From NCBI GenBank assembly GCA_013214355.1, contig JABSSL010000079.1, forward strand, positions 56,566-120,565: DNA of 64,000 nt, written 5' to 3'. The translations under genes and the position numbers were made by a program. Below the pieces are notes generated by a model. It ran no database searches. It had not been told where the DNA came from and saw only the letters and a list, made by a program, of their open reading frames with translations. Source of the DNA: Saprospiraceae bacterium. Its GTDB lineage: Bacteria > Bacteroidota > Bacteroidia > Chitinophagales > Saprospiraceae. Shown in pieces: positions 1 to 9,629 of the stretch (position 1 is its first letter; each line of letters begins with the position of its first letter).

Positions 1-1437
1 GAAAATCCTTCAAAGAGGATCTTCCATTACCAATTTGCTTGGGTTTAGTTTGGTTTTGGGGTAGTCAGTCTTAGCAAGTAGGAAAGGTGAAATCGAAAAG
101 CGGAATTCATTGTAAATGCGCTTCCCACTTCGGAATTCCAACCTCCCACTTTGAGTAAGTGTTTGTTGTAGTTTTGTGTGTGTATGGCGGCGATATAGAC
201 GTATGATCGTGGTATGTAGAATGCCCTTTCGGACAAAAAAATATTAAGCTTGTTAGGAAAGGCTCAGTTGACCTTATTGGAGTCCGTATAAAAGAAAACT
301 GGGCAGCAGTTCATTCACCGCTACCCAGCCCGGAATAATAGCAACTATCTACTTATCTCCAATTGCCCTTCTGAAAAATAAAACACCCTAAGAAAAAAGT
401 TCTTACTTCTTTGATCGCTGTCAAAGAATTGTTTCTTCGGTCTACTGACGTTATTTCTTTTGTGGTTTAGCTTAAAAAAAGCTAGGGATGACTAATGGAA
501 AATATTGTAATCTCATGTGTAATTTTCTCACAGTCAGTAGTTGTTTTACTTTCGTATTTCTTGTGCTATTATCCCGTATTTCAATGAACAATATATTCGC
601 GGAAGTCGATACTAATCATTTGCTTGCTAGAGCGTAAAGGATAGATCCTGCCACCCTATAGAGGTGGCAGAACCTCCAAATTGCCCTATGAACAGTTTCT
701 CTTTATCCTAGCATGCTAGATTGGACACAGCCGTTTTGGATGGGTCGAATCTGATGCTTAATAGTGGAGATGAGGCGGTAACCTCATCTCCTACTATAGT
801 GATCATAGTGTTTTTCTTTCGCTTGCTTGCCTTGGCAAGTAGGCGAAAAAAAGAGTTGGACGGAAGTGCCCTTACCGCCGTCCAACAGCGTAAGTGAGTC
901 TTGTAATAAAGGACAGATAGATTGAGAAATAAACCAGAATGATATCTTTCGGATTATGGCTGAATAGAAACCTTAGTTTCTCTGATCAGATACCGATGTT
1001 AGATTTTGGATACGTTCATTTGGCATTTGAAGGCAACCATAATCCGAAAGATCTACAAGACCCTGTACCGTTTTCTTTCAAGTTTGTTTGTATTCCCTTT
1101 TGAATACGATACAAATGTATAGGGGAAATCGCCCCCTCGAAAACCAAAAAAGGGGAAAAGTTCGGGTTTCTAAGGGTGTTTTTTTGCTAGGTTTAGAGCA
1201 GTATAAATCTGCCTCTGACCACAGTTAGTAATTCTGTATAGAGTATAAATAATTGATAATAAGGGTATTGGTTTGATTTCTCTTCCCTGTCACTTTACAT
1301 TTTTCCTACATGCAAAGTTTCTGTTTAAATCGAGTTTCTAAAACCCGAAAAAAAATTCTAAATTGAGCAAAAAAGTGTGTTTTTCTTGATTTTCCTGTTC
1401 GTAGGGGAGGTAATTAGAGTAGAAAATAGGGTAGCCA
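1..1437. other. gene-free region with clustered stem-loops
   Basis: I see no convincing protein-coding gene here. The only longer frame (45-236, minus strand) has an unconvincing composition. The region does hold several perfect or near-perfect inverted repeats: 648-655/663-670 (8 bp), 761-775/782-797 (15 bp with one bulged T), 817-831/834-848 (15 bp including two G-U, two-base loop), 855-863/878-886 (9 bp) and 944-959/1037-1052 (16 bp perfect around a 77-nt interior). None is followed by a clean U-tract on the plus strand. This density of structure suggests a non-coding RNA or a remnant of a repetitive element. I cannot match it to tmRNA, RNase P RNA, 6S RNA or a known riboswitch. Confidence 0.5.
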
Positions 1438-2952
1438 ATGAAAAAAAGAGATGATCTTTTTCATTTAATCAAGGCCATGTCTAAGTCCGAAAAGCGATAT
1501 TTCACTTTGGACGCCAAAAAAAGTAGTTCTAAAGGGAGTAAGTATCTAGTGCTGTTCCAGGCTGTGAACGATATGGAGATATATGATGAAGCAAAGTTAA
1601 AGAAAAAATTTGGTAAAAATCTGCGATATGATAAATCTTATCTATATGAGGCTATCATGCGCAGTATGCGTGATTATCGAAGTGCGAATTCCTTTGCAGC
1701 TAGAATTAAGGAGATGATTTTGGATGCAAAGTACCTGGATGAACGCGGATTATACGAGCAATGTGGGGAGCGACTACACGAGGCGAAGCAATTGGCGGTG
1801 GAACTCGATGATCAGTTATCCTTATTGGAGATTAATAAGGCGGAACGCTTGCTGATCCGCCAGACGAAGGGCAAAAACTATGCAAAGGAGATAGCAGTAT
1901 TAATTCAAGAGAAAGAAGTAAGTGTAAATGCGATTGAGGAAGAGCTTCGTTACGAAGATTATCTCGACAGGCTTTATGTCGACATTAACAAGCGATTCGA
2001 ATTGAAGAGAGAAGAGGAGATTAGAGAATTTAAGAATAAGTACCCTGTATCCCTTTTTGAAGCTTCTTCACTAGATCTTTCGGCACGTGCTAAGTTAAGG
2101 TACTACCAGAGTTGCGCTTTATACTATCAGCTGTTAAGAGATTCTGATCAGGTCTTGAACCATTATTCAAAAGTGGTGGATTGGTGGGATCAATACGAGA
2201 AAATCAAAATTGAAGAATTTTATAAATACATTATCGATGTCTCCAATTTATTACATGGATTCTACGCAAAGGAGGCTTACCATGAATTTCCTGCCCTGAT
2301 TGAAAAGTTAGAAAAAGAAACTCCTCGAAACCACCATGATCAGGGAGTAGTGTTTCAGAAGGCGACCATCTATAAATTACTATATTATATTAACACTGGA
2401 TTTGATGAAGGTATAGAGGAGGTCGTTGAAGGTGTAAAATCGGGCCTAGACAAATATCAAATCTCGGCGGGTAGTCGAAACGTTCTAATATTCAATACTT
2501 CGGTGATGCTATTTATGTTGGAAAAATTTGAGCAATGTGTGGTTTGGAATACAAGAATTATTAGAGGCGATAAATATATCACCCGGAGAGATATTAGAAA
2601 CGGTGTTATGTTATTGAATTTGGTGGCAACCTATGAACTAGAGAACATCGATAAGTTTGAATCCTTTCAAAGAGCCATCTATAGATATTTCGCCAAACAT
2701 GGAACGTTGGAGACTTACCGATTTGAAAGTAGAATATTGAGCTTCTTCAGAGAATTAGCTGCTGCTCCTACCGGGGAAATACCCAAACTGTATCGCAATC
2801 TTCGGGATTACCTTATACAGATAAAGAACAATCCTGAAGTCAAAGTTTCACTAGGATTAGATGAACTGCTGCTGCTTTGGGTAAACAGCAAATTAGAGGA
2901 AAAATCAATTATAATGCAGATTAAAGAAAAGAACTCAAATGCGGTAGCTTAG
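1438..2952 (+). CDS. helical-repeat hypothetical protein, Bacteroidota-type
   Basis: The protein is 504 residues with no signal peptide or membrane segment, so it is probably cytoplasmic. The N-terminus carries LIKAMSKSEKRYF (about residues 10-22), then a basic segment and a KKFGKNLRYDKSYLYEAIMRSMR stretch, a pattern I associate with a lineage-specific family of Bacteroidota proteins that often has several paralogs per genome. The rest is almost entirely amphipathic helices resembling TPR-like or SEL-like solenoids (about 90-480), suggesting a protein-protein interaction scaffold. No catalytic motif is visible and I assign no function. Its stop overlaps the end of the convergent gene on the minus strand by four bases. 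A long A+T-rich upstream region precedes the ATG. Confidence 0.8.
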   Translation: MKKRDDLFHLIKAMSKSEKRYFTLDAKKSSSKGSKYLVLFQAVNDMEIYDEAKLKKKFGKNLRYDKSYLYEAIMRSMRDYRSANSFAARIKEMILDAKYLDERGLYEQCGERLHEAKQLAVELDDQLSLLEINKAERLLIRQTKGKNYAKEIAVLIQEKEVSVNAIEEELRYEDYLDRLYVDINKRFELKREEEIREFKNKYPVSLFEASSLDLSARAKLRYYQSCALYYQLLRDSDQVLNHYSKVVDWWDQYEKIKIEEFYKYIIDVSNLLHGFYAKEAYHEFPALIEKLEKETPRNHHDQGVVFQKATIYKLLYYINTGFDEGIEEVVEGVKSGLDKYQISAGSRNVLIFNTSVMLFMLEKFEQCVVWNTRIIRGDKYITRRDIRNGVMLLNLVATYELENIDKFESFQRAIYRYFAKHGTLETYRFESRILSFFRELAAAPTGEIPKLYRNLRDYLIQIKNNPEVKVSLGLDELLLLWVNSKLEEKSIIMQIKEKNSNAVA

Positions 2953-3440
2953 ACAGCCCTGCTGCTAACTTCTATGGCATTTCCAATTCTGCGAATCCGA
3001 ACTACGCTATCCTTTAAATCGAAGAAGTTCTGGTTACAATTTGCCCCTCCGGGTTCTACTATCGCAATATCAATATCAGATGCTCCGATAATGCCTAGTA
3101 CTCCATTATCTATGTGATAAAACATCGTCCATTGTGCCTTCTCTGTGGGCAACTTGATGGTCTTCGCGGCTGCAATCTCCTCAGATGTAGGCGGCTCTAT
3201 GGCGGTAGCCACAGACAATTGACCTTTTAAACTACCGATTAGAACACCACGTGGATTATTGAAAGGGAAATCAATGGATCTTCCGTTGTCGATAAGGTAA
3301 AGGGTACTCATATCGGAAGATACAGTAATGGAGTTGACCATGGTTGTAATATGTTTTTTGACCGGCATGGGTTTTGGGTCCCTCGGTATTTCCTTCCGAT
3401 TGAAGCGAAAAAGAGCCAGTACCCGGTCCAAGATAGACAT
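2949..3440 (-). CDS. hypothetical protein
   Basis: The chosen start (MSILDRVLALFRF) gives 163 residues. The frame stays open upstream to 3695, but that extension is low-complexity and unlike the body of the protein, so I prefer the internal ATG. The body is a mixed alpha/beta protein with short Gly/Asp-rich turns (for example DNGRSIDFPFNNPRG and YHIDNGVLGIIGASDIDIA) and reads like a small globular domain. I recognise no family. It has no signal sequence. It is convergent with the helical-repeat gene and divergent from the photolyase gene, so it is probably monocistronic. Confidence 0.6.
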   Translation of the reverse strand: MSILDRVLALFRFNRKEIPRDPKPMPVKKHITTMVNSITVSSDMSTLYLIDNGRSIDFPFNNPRGVLIGSLKGQLSVATAIEPPTSEEIAAAKTIKLPTEKAQWTMFYHIDNGVLGIIGASDIDIAIVEPGGANCNQNFFDLKDSVVRIRRIGNAIEVSSRAV

Positions 3441-3746
3441 AATGCTGTATGTGATAGATGCGTGACAAATGTAATGAATAATTTCCTTCTTAGGCAAATC
3501 TTGTGGACAATCATAAAAAGAGATGAATAAGCGATGCTGACGATTACTGTCAGTAAAGCGTTGCCTTTCGTTTTTGAGTGTCCCGAAACACGAGATTTGT
3601 CTAAGAACCAATAATTGTAAGCGCCTGAACACTTTTTCTTTACATGAAATGTGACATTTTTTCTGATTTATGAGCCCTTGATAAACCATATCCATTTTGG
3701 ACTGTTAGAGGCTCATCTTCGAAAAAATGATTAAGATCTATTCACT

Positions 3747-5030
3747 ATGTCCACAGCTCTACTCTGGTTTAGAAACGATCTTCGGCTAACAGATAACCTG
3801 GCTTTGCAAGCCGCCTTGAATGAATTTGATCAAATATTACCCCTTTATGTCTTTGATGAACAATGGCTAGGAGAGGATCAATATGGTTTCGTTAGAACTG
3901 GACCGTATCGTTTACAATTTCTCTTGGAATCCTTGCAAGACCTCAAGACTCACTTGCAGGAATTGGGTAGTGATTTATTAATTCGTCGAGGAAATCCTGC
4001 TGAGATCATCCCAACCCTATTAGAGGAATTCGACTGTTCCCAGGTATTTTGTAGCAAAGAATACACCAGCGAGGAGATTAAGGTAGAACAGGCCCTGAGA
4101 AAACAGGTGCCTTTCTCTGCTATTCATAATAGTACCTTGATCCATCCAGATGATGTAGTTTTTGATATTCATAGAATGCCAGAGGTATTTACGGCTTTCC
4201 GGAAGAAGGTCGAACGCTATAGTAAGGTCAGAGCGACGGTTCCCAGCCCTGAATCTGTTCCTTCCCCTGATTTTGTGGGAGATCAAGTGCCGAGCTTGCG
4301 TGATTTTGGAATAGAACCTGCTCCATATGACGAGCGAGGAGTCTTGCCCTTCAAAGGAGGGGCAATGGCGGCCTGGGGGCGACTGGATCACTACTTTTGG
4401 GAAACAGAATGCCTATCCACTTATAAGGAAACCCGGAATGGAATGATTGGGGCAGATTACTCCAGTAAGTTTTCCCCATGGTTGGCTAATGGCTGCATTT
4501 CTCCTCGATCCATTTATCAGGAGGTGGAGAAGTACGAGGTTGAGGTGGAAAAGAACAAATCGACTTACTGGCTGAAATTTGAACTGCTTTGGCGGGATTT
4601 CTTTCGATATACGGCTATGCGTTATGGCAATCGTATTTTTTATGCTGCGGGTATCAAGGACCAGCCTCGGCAGTGGAAGTATCAGCCCAAAGTGGTCCGC
4701 AGATGGATCAATGGAGAGACGGGGGATGAATTGGTGGATGCTAATATGCGAGAATTGAAGTTGACGGGCTTCATGAGCAATCGAGGACGACAAAATGTAG
4801 CCTCTTACCTAGTCCACCGATTAAAGCAGGATTGGCGAGTGGGAGCGGCATGGTTTGAATCTATGCTGATTGATTATGATGTATGTAGTAACTATGGTAA
4901 CTGGATCTATGCAGCAGGCGTTGGAAATGATCCTAGAGATCGAGTATTCAATACGCAGCGCCAAGCTCATATGTATGATCGAGATGGGGCTTACCGAAGT
5001 TTATGGTTATCAGCCAAGGAGGTTACCTAG
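3747..5030 (+). CDS. DASH-family cryptochrome/photolyase
   Basis: A flavoprotein of the cryptochrome-DASH branch of the photolyase superfamily, which uses blue light and FAD (with a folate antenna) to split cyclobutane pyrimidine dimers, mainly in single-stranded DNA. The 427-residue length is right for bacterial members without the C-terminal extension. The N-terminal Rossmann-like antenna domain begins ALLWFRNDLRLTDN (4-17). The FAD domain shows the DASH-typical ELLWRDFFRY at about 279-288, NRGRQNVASYLV at about 345 and the CSNYGNWIYAAGVGNDPR block near 385. The ATG at 3747 follows a short A-rich leader. It stands alone, with hypothetical genes on both sides. Confidence 0.95.
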   Translation: MSTALLWFRNDLRLTDNLALQAALNEFDQILPLYVFDEQWLGEDQYGFVRTGPYRLQFLLESLQDLKTHLQELGSDLLIRRGNPAEIIPTLLEEFDCSQVFCSKEYTSEEIKVEQALRKQVPFSAIHNSTLIHPDDVVFDIHRMPEVFTAFRKKVERYSKVRATVPSPESVPSPDFVGDQVPSLRDFGIEPAPYDERGVLPFKGGAMAAWGRLDHYFWETECLSTYKETRNGMIGADYSSKFSPWLANGCISPRSIYQEVEKYEVEVEKNKSTYWLKFELLWRDFFRYTAMRYGNRIFYAAGIKDQPRQWKYQPKVVRRWINGETGDELVDANMRELKLTGFMSNRGRQNVASYLVHRLKQDWRVGAAWFESMLIDYDVCSNYGNWIYAAGVGNDPRDRVFNTQRQAHMYDRDGAYRSLWLSAKEVT

Positions 5031-5046
5031 GCAAGCTATCTTTAGA

Positions 5047-6225
5047 CTATTTCAGGGACTCCGGTTGGTAATCGCTGGGTAGAATCCAAGCTACGCCGCG
5101 GGTACCGATATAGCCGCTGAAGGCAATGTCACTATCTCCCATAGTACCGTCTGCCCTGATTCGGCAATGATCTTCTCCAATGAAAATGCCAGACTGAATA
5201 GGCTGCTTCTTTTTGTGTTTGTTGCGCGGGAGGGGCCGACCTTTAGCATCTCCATAATATAAGATGGCCAGGTGTTTTCCAGCTAAGCCGTCAATTTCCA
5301 TTTGCTCTCCCTCAACCTTACGCAGATAGGGCTGTAGATCAATTTCTTTCAGTTGAGGTTTCTGTCCAAACCTATTCCTACTTTGCTCATATACTCGATA
5401 CCCATTTTCTTCCAATTGATCATTGTACAGCGATCGGAGAAAGTGCAGAGCAGAGTTGTAGTAGGCGAACTGACGATTTCTTAAATGTTTGGCCTTCGGC
5501 TTGCCCGACTTTGATTCCGCGGGTATAAAAAAGTAGTGACCTAGATGGGAAGTTTTACCTTGCTTATAAGAGGATAGAAAACGGGTGAGATCCACTTGTA
5601 AGGTATAACCCAGATCCGGGAGACTAATCTCCAGTGGCGCTTTTCCTCGGGCTTGTAAATTAAGAATCTCTTCAAAAGCATAATAGCTGCTGTCTTCTGC
5701 CCAGGTGCCATCTGTACGATTTCCCTGAAGTACAATTTTTCTAAATCGCTTGGAGGTAGTGTTTAACTTCTTATCTCGCCGGTCTCTGTTGAAGAGAATA
5801 GCCTCCTCATTGTTGATCTTAGCTCTTTTTCCCCAATCATCCGTCCCCAAGAAAGTGGCACGAAATTCTTGGAGATTTTCCATTCTGCGATCCTCGTCTT
5901 GTACAACTACGGTTTGAATCATTTGTCCTTGTACCCCAAGAGCAATCGTGATACGTTGCGTGGCATCCTCGATCAATACACTTTGTGTACGATAACCTAT
6001 ATGACTGACCACCAATAAGGCTGGCAATTCTATTCCTTGGAGGGGCAAACTGAATTTGCCATCATCATCGGTAGTTTGGCCGTTGGTGGTTCCATCAAAA
6101 TATACGGTAGCGAAGGGAATAGGGGCTTGATTAGTACTATCTAAGACCGTTCCTGCTAGTCTAAGTTGAGCGGATAGGCTTGTATGTAGGAGGCAGCATA
6201 GGAAAATTGGAAAAAGTAGTCGCAT
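5047..6225 (-). CDS. secreted carboxypeptidase-like regulatory domain protein
   Basis: A Bacteroidota envelope protein. The signal peptide is MRLLFPIFLCCLLHTSLSA with cleavage before QLRL. It is followed by a carboxypeptidase-regulatory-like beta-sandwich (about 22-105: AGTVLDSTNQAPIPFATVYF, DDDGKFSLPL, LLVVSHIGYRTQSV), the module found at the N-terminus of many TonB-dependent receptors. There is no plug or barrel here: the remaining 280 residues form a soluble domain I do not recognise. The frame opens six bases earlier at a TTG; I use the ATG at 6225 because it sits directly before the signal peptide. It ends close to the convergent photolyase gene. Confidence 0.75.
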   Translation of the reverse strand: MRLLFPIFLCCLLHTSLSAQLRLAGTVLDSTNQAPIPFATVYFDGTTNGQTTDDDGKFSLPLQGIELPALLVVSHIGYRTQSVLIEDATQRITIALGVQGQMIQTVVVQDEDRRMENLQEFRATFLGTDDWGKRAKINNEEAILFNRDRRDKKLNTTSKRFRKIVLQGNRTDGTWAEDSSYYAFEEILNLQARGKAPLEISLPDLGYTLQVDLTRFLSSYKQGKTSHLGHYFFIPAESKSGKPKAKHLRNRQFAYYNSALHFLRSLYNDQLEENGYRVYEQSRNRFGQKPQLKEIDLQPYLRKVEGEQMEIDGLAGKHLAILYYGDAKGRPLPRNKHKKKQPIQSGIFIGEDHCRIRADGTMGDSDIAFSGYIGTRGVAWILPSDYQPESLK

Positions 6226-6393
6226 ACGCAAGAGTTCAGGGTGATTGAGAAAGTGGAAATAAAACTAGTGAAATATTTAGGAGATGCTTGCTCTTTAGTT
6301 TGTCTTCTGTATTAAGATGACAAAAAAATTATGCAGCCGGTTTTGGGCCAAGGGGCTTTTCATGATACAGCAAAATTGCTATCTTGATGGGCC

Positions 6394-7026
6394 TTGCTGA
6401 TTAAGAAAACAAAAAGTAACACCTTGTCCAAAATAGCTCTTCTCCCTCCCTTCTTTACCTCTCTTAGGCGTTATATTGATCTAAGTAAGGAGGAAGAAGT
6501 TGAATTGGCACCGTATCTCAAACAGAGGACCTATCTAAAGGGGCAATACATCTGCCAGGCAGATGATATATGTCGGTATCAAACGTTTATCGTCTCTGGC
6601 TTGGCCCGGACCTTTTACCTGGATACAGGTGGAGTGGAACACGTGATTTCCTTTGGTATGGAGAACTGGTGGGTGGGGGATCTATGTAGTTTTGCTTCGC
6701 AGACACCGGCAGATTTCAATGTGCATTGTTTAGAAAAAACGGAGGTGGTACAGATCTCGTATGAAAATTTGGAGCACTTGTACCAGCTTAATCCTAAAAT
6801 GGAGCGTTTCTTTAGATTGATTATTCAGAATGCCTACATCCAATCTCAAAAGCGAATTGTACGGAACCATTCCCTTACCGCTCGGGAACGTTTTGTACAC
6901 TTCAGTGATACTTATCCGCAACTCATTCAACGTGTCCCGCAATACATGATCGCTTCCTATCTCGGTATTACCAAGGAATTTTTGAGTAGCATCAGAAACC
7001 AGATCGCCAAGGAGTTGAGAAACTGA
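6394..7026 (+). CDS. Crp/Fnr-family transcriptional regulator
   Basis: A 210-residue regulator with a cyclic-nucleotide-binding-like beta-roll (about 30-130, with GQYICQADDICRYQTFIVSGLART) and a degenerate C-terminal helix-turn-helix (YMIASYLGITKEFLSSIRNQI, about 183-204). The family includes many Bacteroidota-specific members that lack the cAMP contacts. The residues binding the phosphate in true CRP are not obvious, so the ligand is unknown. No ATG is available; the frame appears to begin at TTG 6394, and the exact start is uncertain. It lies upstream of SnoaL-like and pirin genes in the same direction, which may be its targets. Confidence 0.85.
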   Translation: MLIKKTKSNTLSKIALLPPFFTSLRRYIDLSKEEEVELAPYLKQRTYLKGQYICQADDICRYQTFIVSGLARTFYLDTGGVEHVISFGMENWWVGDLCSFASQTPADFNVHCLEKTEVVQISYENLEHLYQLNPKMERFFRLIIQNAYIQSQKRIVRNHSLTARERFVHFSDTYPQLIQRVPQYMIASYLGITKEFLSSIRNQIAKELRN

Positions 7027-7099
7027 TTAGCGACATGTCTCAAAACGGTTGCTAAAAGTTAAGATAGTTTAACTTCCTTTTTAATCTACCTTATTTTTC

Positions 7100-7124
7100 T
7101 TGACCTGGGAATCGGCCAACTTTG
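7100..7124 (+). promoter_or_regulatory. candidate Bacteroidota promoter
   Basis: TTGACC at 7100-7105 and CAACTTTG at 7117-7124 match the Bacteroidota -33 TTG and -7 TAnnTTTG elements with one mismatch in the -7 box. The 5' UTR to the ATG at 7159 would be about 28 nt. This separates transcription of the SnoaL-like gene from the upstream regulator. Confidence 0.45.
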
Positions 7125-7158
7125 CACTAAATCTTAATTAACCACAAAAATTTAGTGT

Positions 7159-7512
7159 ATGTCCGATCTATTAGAAAAAATCCATGATCTAAATGATATG
7201 ATTCTCCAAGGCAAAGCTTTAGAGGCTTTTGATAAATACTATCATGAAGATATCGTGATGCAAGAAAACGACCATCCACCCATTGCAGGGAAAGTTGCCA
7301 ATCGACAACGCGAAGAGGATTTCTTTGGCGCCATTACGGAATTTAGAGGAGCACAACCTTTGAAGGTAACGGTAGGAAATAATCTAACCATGGTCGAATG
7401 GCACTTTGATTATACACACAGAGACTGGGGTGTCCGCAAATACAATCAAGTTACCGTGCAAGAATGGAAGGATGGTCGGATCATTAGTGAGCGTTTTTAC
7501 TACGGTAGTTAG
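7159..7512 (+). CDS. SnoaL/NTF2-like protein
   Basis: A 117-residue protein of the NTF2-like superfamily (SnoaL-like polyketide cyclase type). The pattern is an N-terminal helix pair (LLEKIHDLNDMILQGKALEAFDKYYHEDIVMQE), a PPIAGK turn, then a curved beta-sheet ending in a WHFDYTHRDWGVRKYNQVTVQEWKDGRII block and RFYYG. Single-domain cytoplasmic members bind small hydrophobic ligands or act as cyclases, isomerases or detoxifying enzymes; the substrate cannot be read from sequence. It follows a Crp/Fnr regulator and precedes a pirin gene, a grouping that suggests a response to redox stress or xenobiotics (inference). Confidence 0.8.
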   Translation: MSDLLEKIHDLNDMILQGKALEAFDKYYHEDIVMQENDHPPIAGKVANRQREEDFFGAITEFRGAQPLKVTVGNNLTMVEWHFDYTHRDWGVRKYNQVTVQEWKDGRIISERFYYGS

Positions 7513-7606
7513 CATCTAGTTGCATCCGATTGTCGCTTTTTTAAACTAGTATTTAGGAGTGGTCTCAGAAGTTGGGGCTGTTCCTAAATACAATACACCC
7601 TTTGCT

Positions 7607-8473
7607 ATGAGTAAAAAGACCGTTGCCCAAATTATTCCGTCGCAGAAGATCAATATGGGAGGACATTTGCTGGAACAGCCCCTCCCCAATGCTTTTATGC
7701 AACAACTTGATCCATTTCTACTCATCCATCACGCAGAATGGACCTTTGCCGGAAACCAGAGACAGCAAGAGGTGGGTATAGGTGGGCATCCCCATAGAGG
7801 TTTCTCGCCAGTAACTTTTGTCTTTAAAGGAGAAGTGAGACATCAGGATAGCTTTGGCCATGATGCTGTGGTAGGGGCTGGAGGGACGCAATGGATGCAC
7901 GCCGGAAAAGGAATTGTCCACAGCGAGCGACCCAGTAAGGAATTGGCTGAAAAGGGAGGAGAGCAAGAAATTATTCAATTTTGGGTCAATACACCTGCCA
8001 AATACAAAATGGAACGGCCCTATTATTTGCCTCTTTCTGTGGAGGATACGCCAAAAATAGAAGGGAAAGGCTATGAACTACAGATTGTAGCCGGCGACTA
8101 CGACGGGAACGTGGGACCAGCCAAGACTTTTTCCCCGATGACGCTTTTGAGAGGGCAGATAAATGCCCATCAGACTTTAGAGATCAATCTGCCTGCAAAC
8201 TATAATACTTTGCTGTATTTGCTGGATGGCCAACTGGAAGTCAATGGCCGGTCAGCAGAGCGGAAAGATCTAGTATGGTTTGCTAATGATGGTGAAAGCC
8301 TAAACCTGAAAGCGAGCGTAGATACTCGCTTCATTGTTCTCTCTGGTGAACCGATTGGTGAAAAAGTAAGCTCCTATGGCCCTTTTGTGATGAATACCCA
8401 GACAGAGATTATGGAGGCTTTAAGAGATTCGCAGATGGGGAAAATGGGCGTGTTGATTGAATCCTTTGATTAG
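7607..8473 (+). CDS. pirin family protein
   Basis: A bicupin of the pirin family, 288 residues from the chosen ATG. The N-terminal cupin carries the metal-binding pattern GGHPHRGFSPVTFVFKGEVRHQDS (about residues 61-84) and the HAGKGIVHSE block that completes the site. The second cupin contains TLLRGQINAHQTLEINLP and LLYLLDGQLEVNGR. Bacterial pirins include quercetin 2,3-dioxygenases and proteins of unknown role. The frame extends back to a GTG at 7559, but that start would overlap the only AGGAG nearby and adds an unrelated 16 residues, so I prefer 7607. It lies 94 bases after the SnoaL-like gene and may be cotranscribed. Confidence 0.9.
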   Translation: MSKKTVAQIIPSQKINMGGHLLEQPLPNAFMQQLDPFLLIHHAEWTFAGNQRQQEVGIGGHPHRGFSPVTFVFKGEVRHQDSFGHDAVVGAGGTQWMHAGKGIVHSERPSKELAEKGGEQEIIQFWVNTPAKYKMERPYYLPLSVEDTPKIEGKGYELQIVAGDYDGNVGPAKTFSPMTLLRGQINAHQTLEINLPANYNTLLYLLDGQLEVNGRSAERKDLVWFANDGESLNLKASVDTRFIVLSGEPIGEKVSSYGPFVMNTQTEIMEALRDSQMGKMGVLIESFD

Positions 8474-8700
8474 GAGCTCCGCGAATTTTGTACCGGATAA
8501 TAAATCCACACTTTCGCCCAAAATTGAAAACATAAAGGCAGGTAAAATCCTTTTCCTAACAGGATCTTTATTACTGATTAGGGTTAATCGGTAATTCATT
8601 AAACTAATGACCCTCTTTGACAGATTCTGATGACCGTACCGGAGGTGTATCAACGGAGGTAGAAGGGAAGCTGTTTTTGTCGAAGAACAAATATTGTAGT

Positions 8701-9624
8701 ATGAAGGTAGCATCGAAAGCACAAAAGGACTGGCCTGTTTTAGATTTTGCATCCATGCAGGATACTGTTGAAACCTTGCATCAGTGGATTCAGATCGTAG
8801 GAAAAATAAGGCTTCGGACCATGCCCTGGCAGAATCATTCCTGGCATACCGCCCTTTACATCAATAGCCGCGGTTATTCCACCCATGGCATTCCCTTCGG
8901 TGGGCGTATTTTTCAGATTGATTTTGATTTTAAACAGCATAAGTTGTGGATTGAATGCTCGAATTCCACAACGGTTTCGATGGATCTATATCCTAGAACA
9001 GTTGCTGATTTCTACCGGGAAATATTTGAGAAACTCTCTGAGATTGGTGTGGATATCAGTATCCATGCTAGCCCAAATGAGATGGAACCTGCCATCCCTT
9101 TTGCCGAAAATACAGTGAACAAGTCTTATGATCCGGAAGTAGCCAACGCCCTTTGGCGGGCAATGCTGAAGGCGAATGCCGTGTTTTCTCAATTCAGGAG
9201 CGAGTTTATCGGCAAAGCAAGCCCCGTCCATCTATTTTGGGGTGCCTTCGATTTAGCGGTGACTAGATTTTCGGGAAGACCGGCGCCTTTACACCAGGGA
9301 GGAATGCCGAACATGCCCTTGGAGGTGATGCAGGAGGCCTATTCTCAGGAAGTGAGTAGTGCAGGATTTTGGCCAGGATCTAAGGATTTTCCCACGCCCG
9401 TTTTTTATGCTTACGCTTACCCAACTGCCGAAACTTTTGGCGCACAAAAGGTATCTCCTGATTCAGCTTTCTACAGCCCAGAAATGGGTGAGTTCTTTTT
9501 GAAATATGAAGATGTGCAGCGGGCAGAAAATCCGGAACAAATGCTACATAACTTTTTACAAACGACCTACGAAGCAGCAGTGAATACCTCTAATTGGGAT
9601 ATTGCTGGTTTGGAAAGGGAGTAA
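8701..9624 (+). CDS. DUF5996 family protein
   Basis: A 307-residue protein matching the DUF5996 pattern: KDWPVLDFASMQDTVETLHQWIQIVGKIRL near the N-terminus, MPWQNHSWHTALYINSRG (about 40-57), then the late HLFWGAFDLAVTRFSGRPAPLH and CGFWPG-like (SAGFWPGSKDFPTPVFYAYAYP) blocks. The family is widespread and uncharacterised; conserved His, Trp and Glu residues hint at an enzyme, but no activity is established. The frame also opens at TTG 8617, giving 28 extra residues without family resemblance, so the ATG at 8701 is preferred. Its 3' end faces the arginine decarboxylase gene across a 49-base gap containing a hairpin. Confidence 0.85.
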   Translation: MKVASKAQKDWPVLDFASMQDTVETLHQWIQIVGKIRLRTMPWQNHSWHTALYINSRGYSTHGIPFGGRIFQIDFDFKQHKLWIECSNSTTVSMDLYPRTVADFYREIFEKLSEIGVDISIHASPNEMEPAIPFAENTVNKSYDPEVANALWRAMLKANAVFSQFRSEFIGKASPVHLFWGAFDLAVTRFSGRPAPLHQGGMPNMPLEVMQEAYSQEVSSAGFWPGSKDFPTPVFYAYAYPTAETFGAQKVSPDSAFYSPEMGEFFLKYEDVQRAENPEQMLHNFLQTTYEAAVNTSNWDIAGLERE

Positions 9625-9629
9625 GCTGA

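Noticed and set aside
45..236. 63-codon minus-strand ORF
   Set aside because: No family resemblance, no ribosome-binding site and isolated; likely random.
730..760. GGTCGAATC-like sequence reminiscent of a tRNA T-loop
   Set aside because: No acceptor, D or anticodon stems can be built around it.
640..1060. CRISPR array or retron-type RNA
   Set aside because: The stem-loops differ in sequence and spacing, there are no direct repeats, and no cas or reverse transcriptase gene is nearby.
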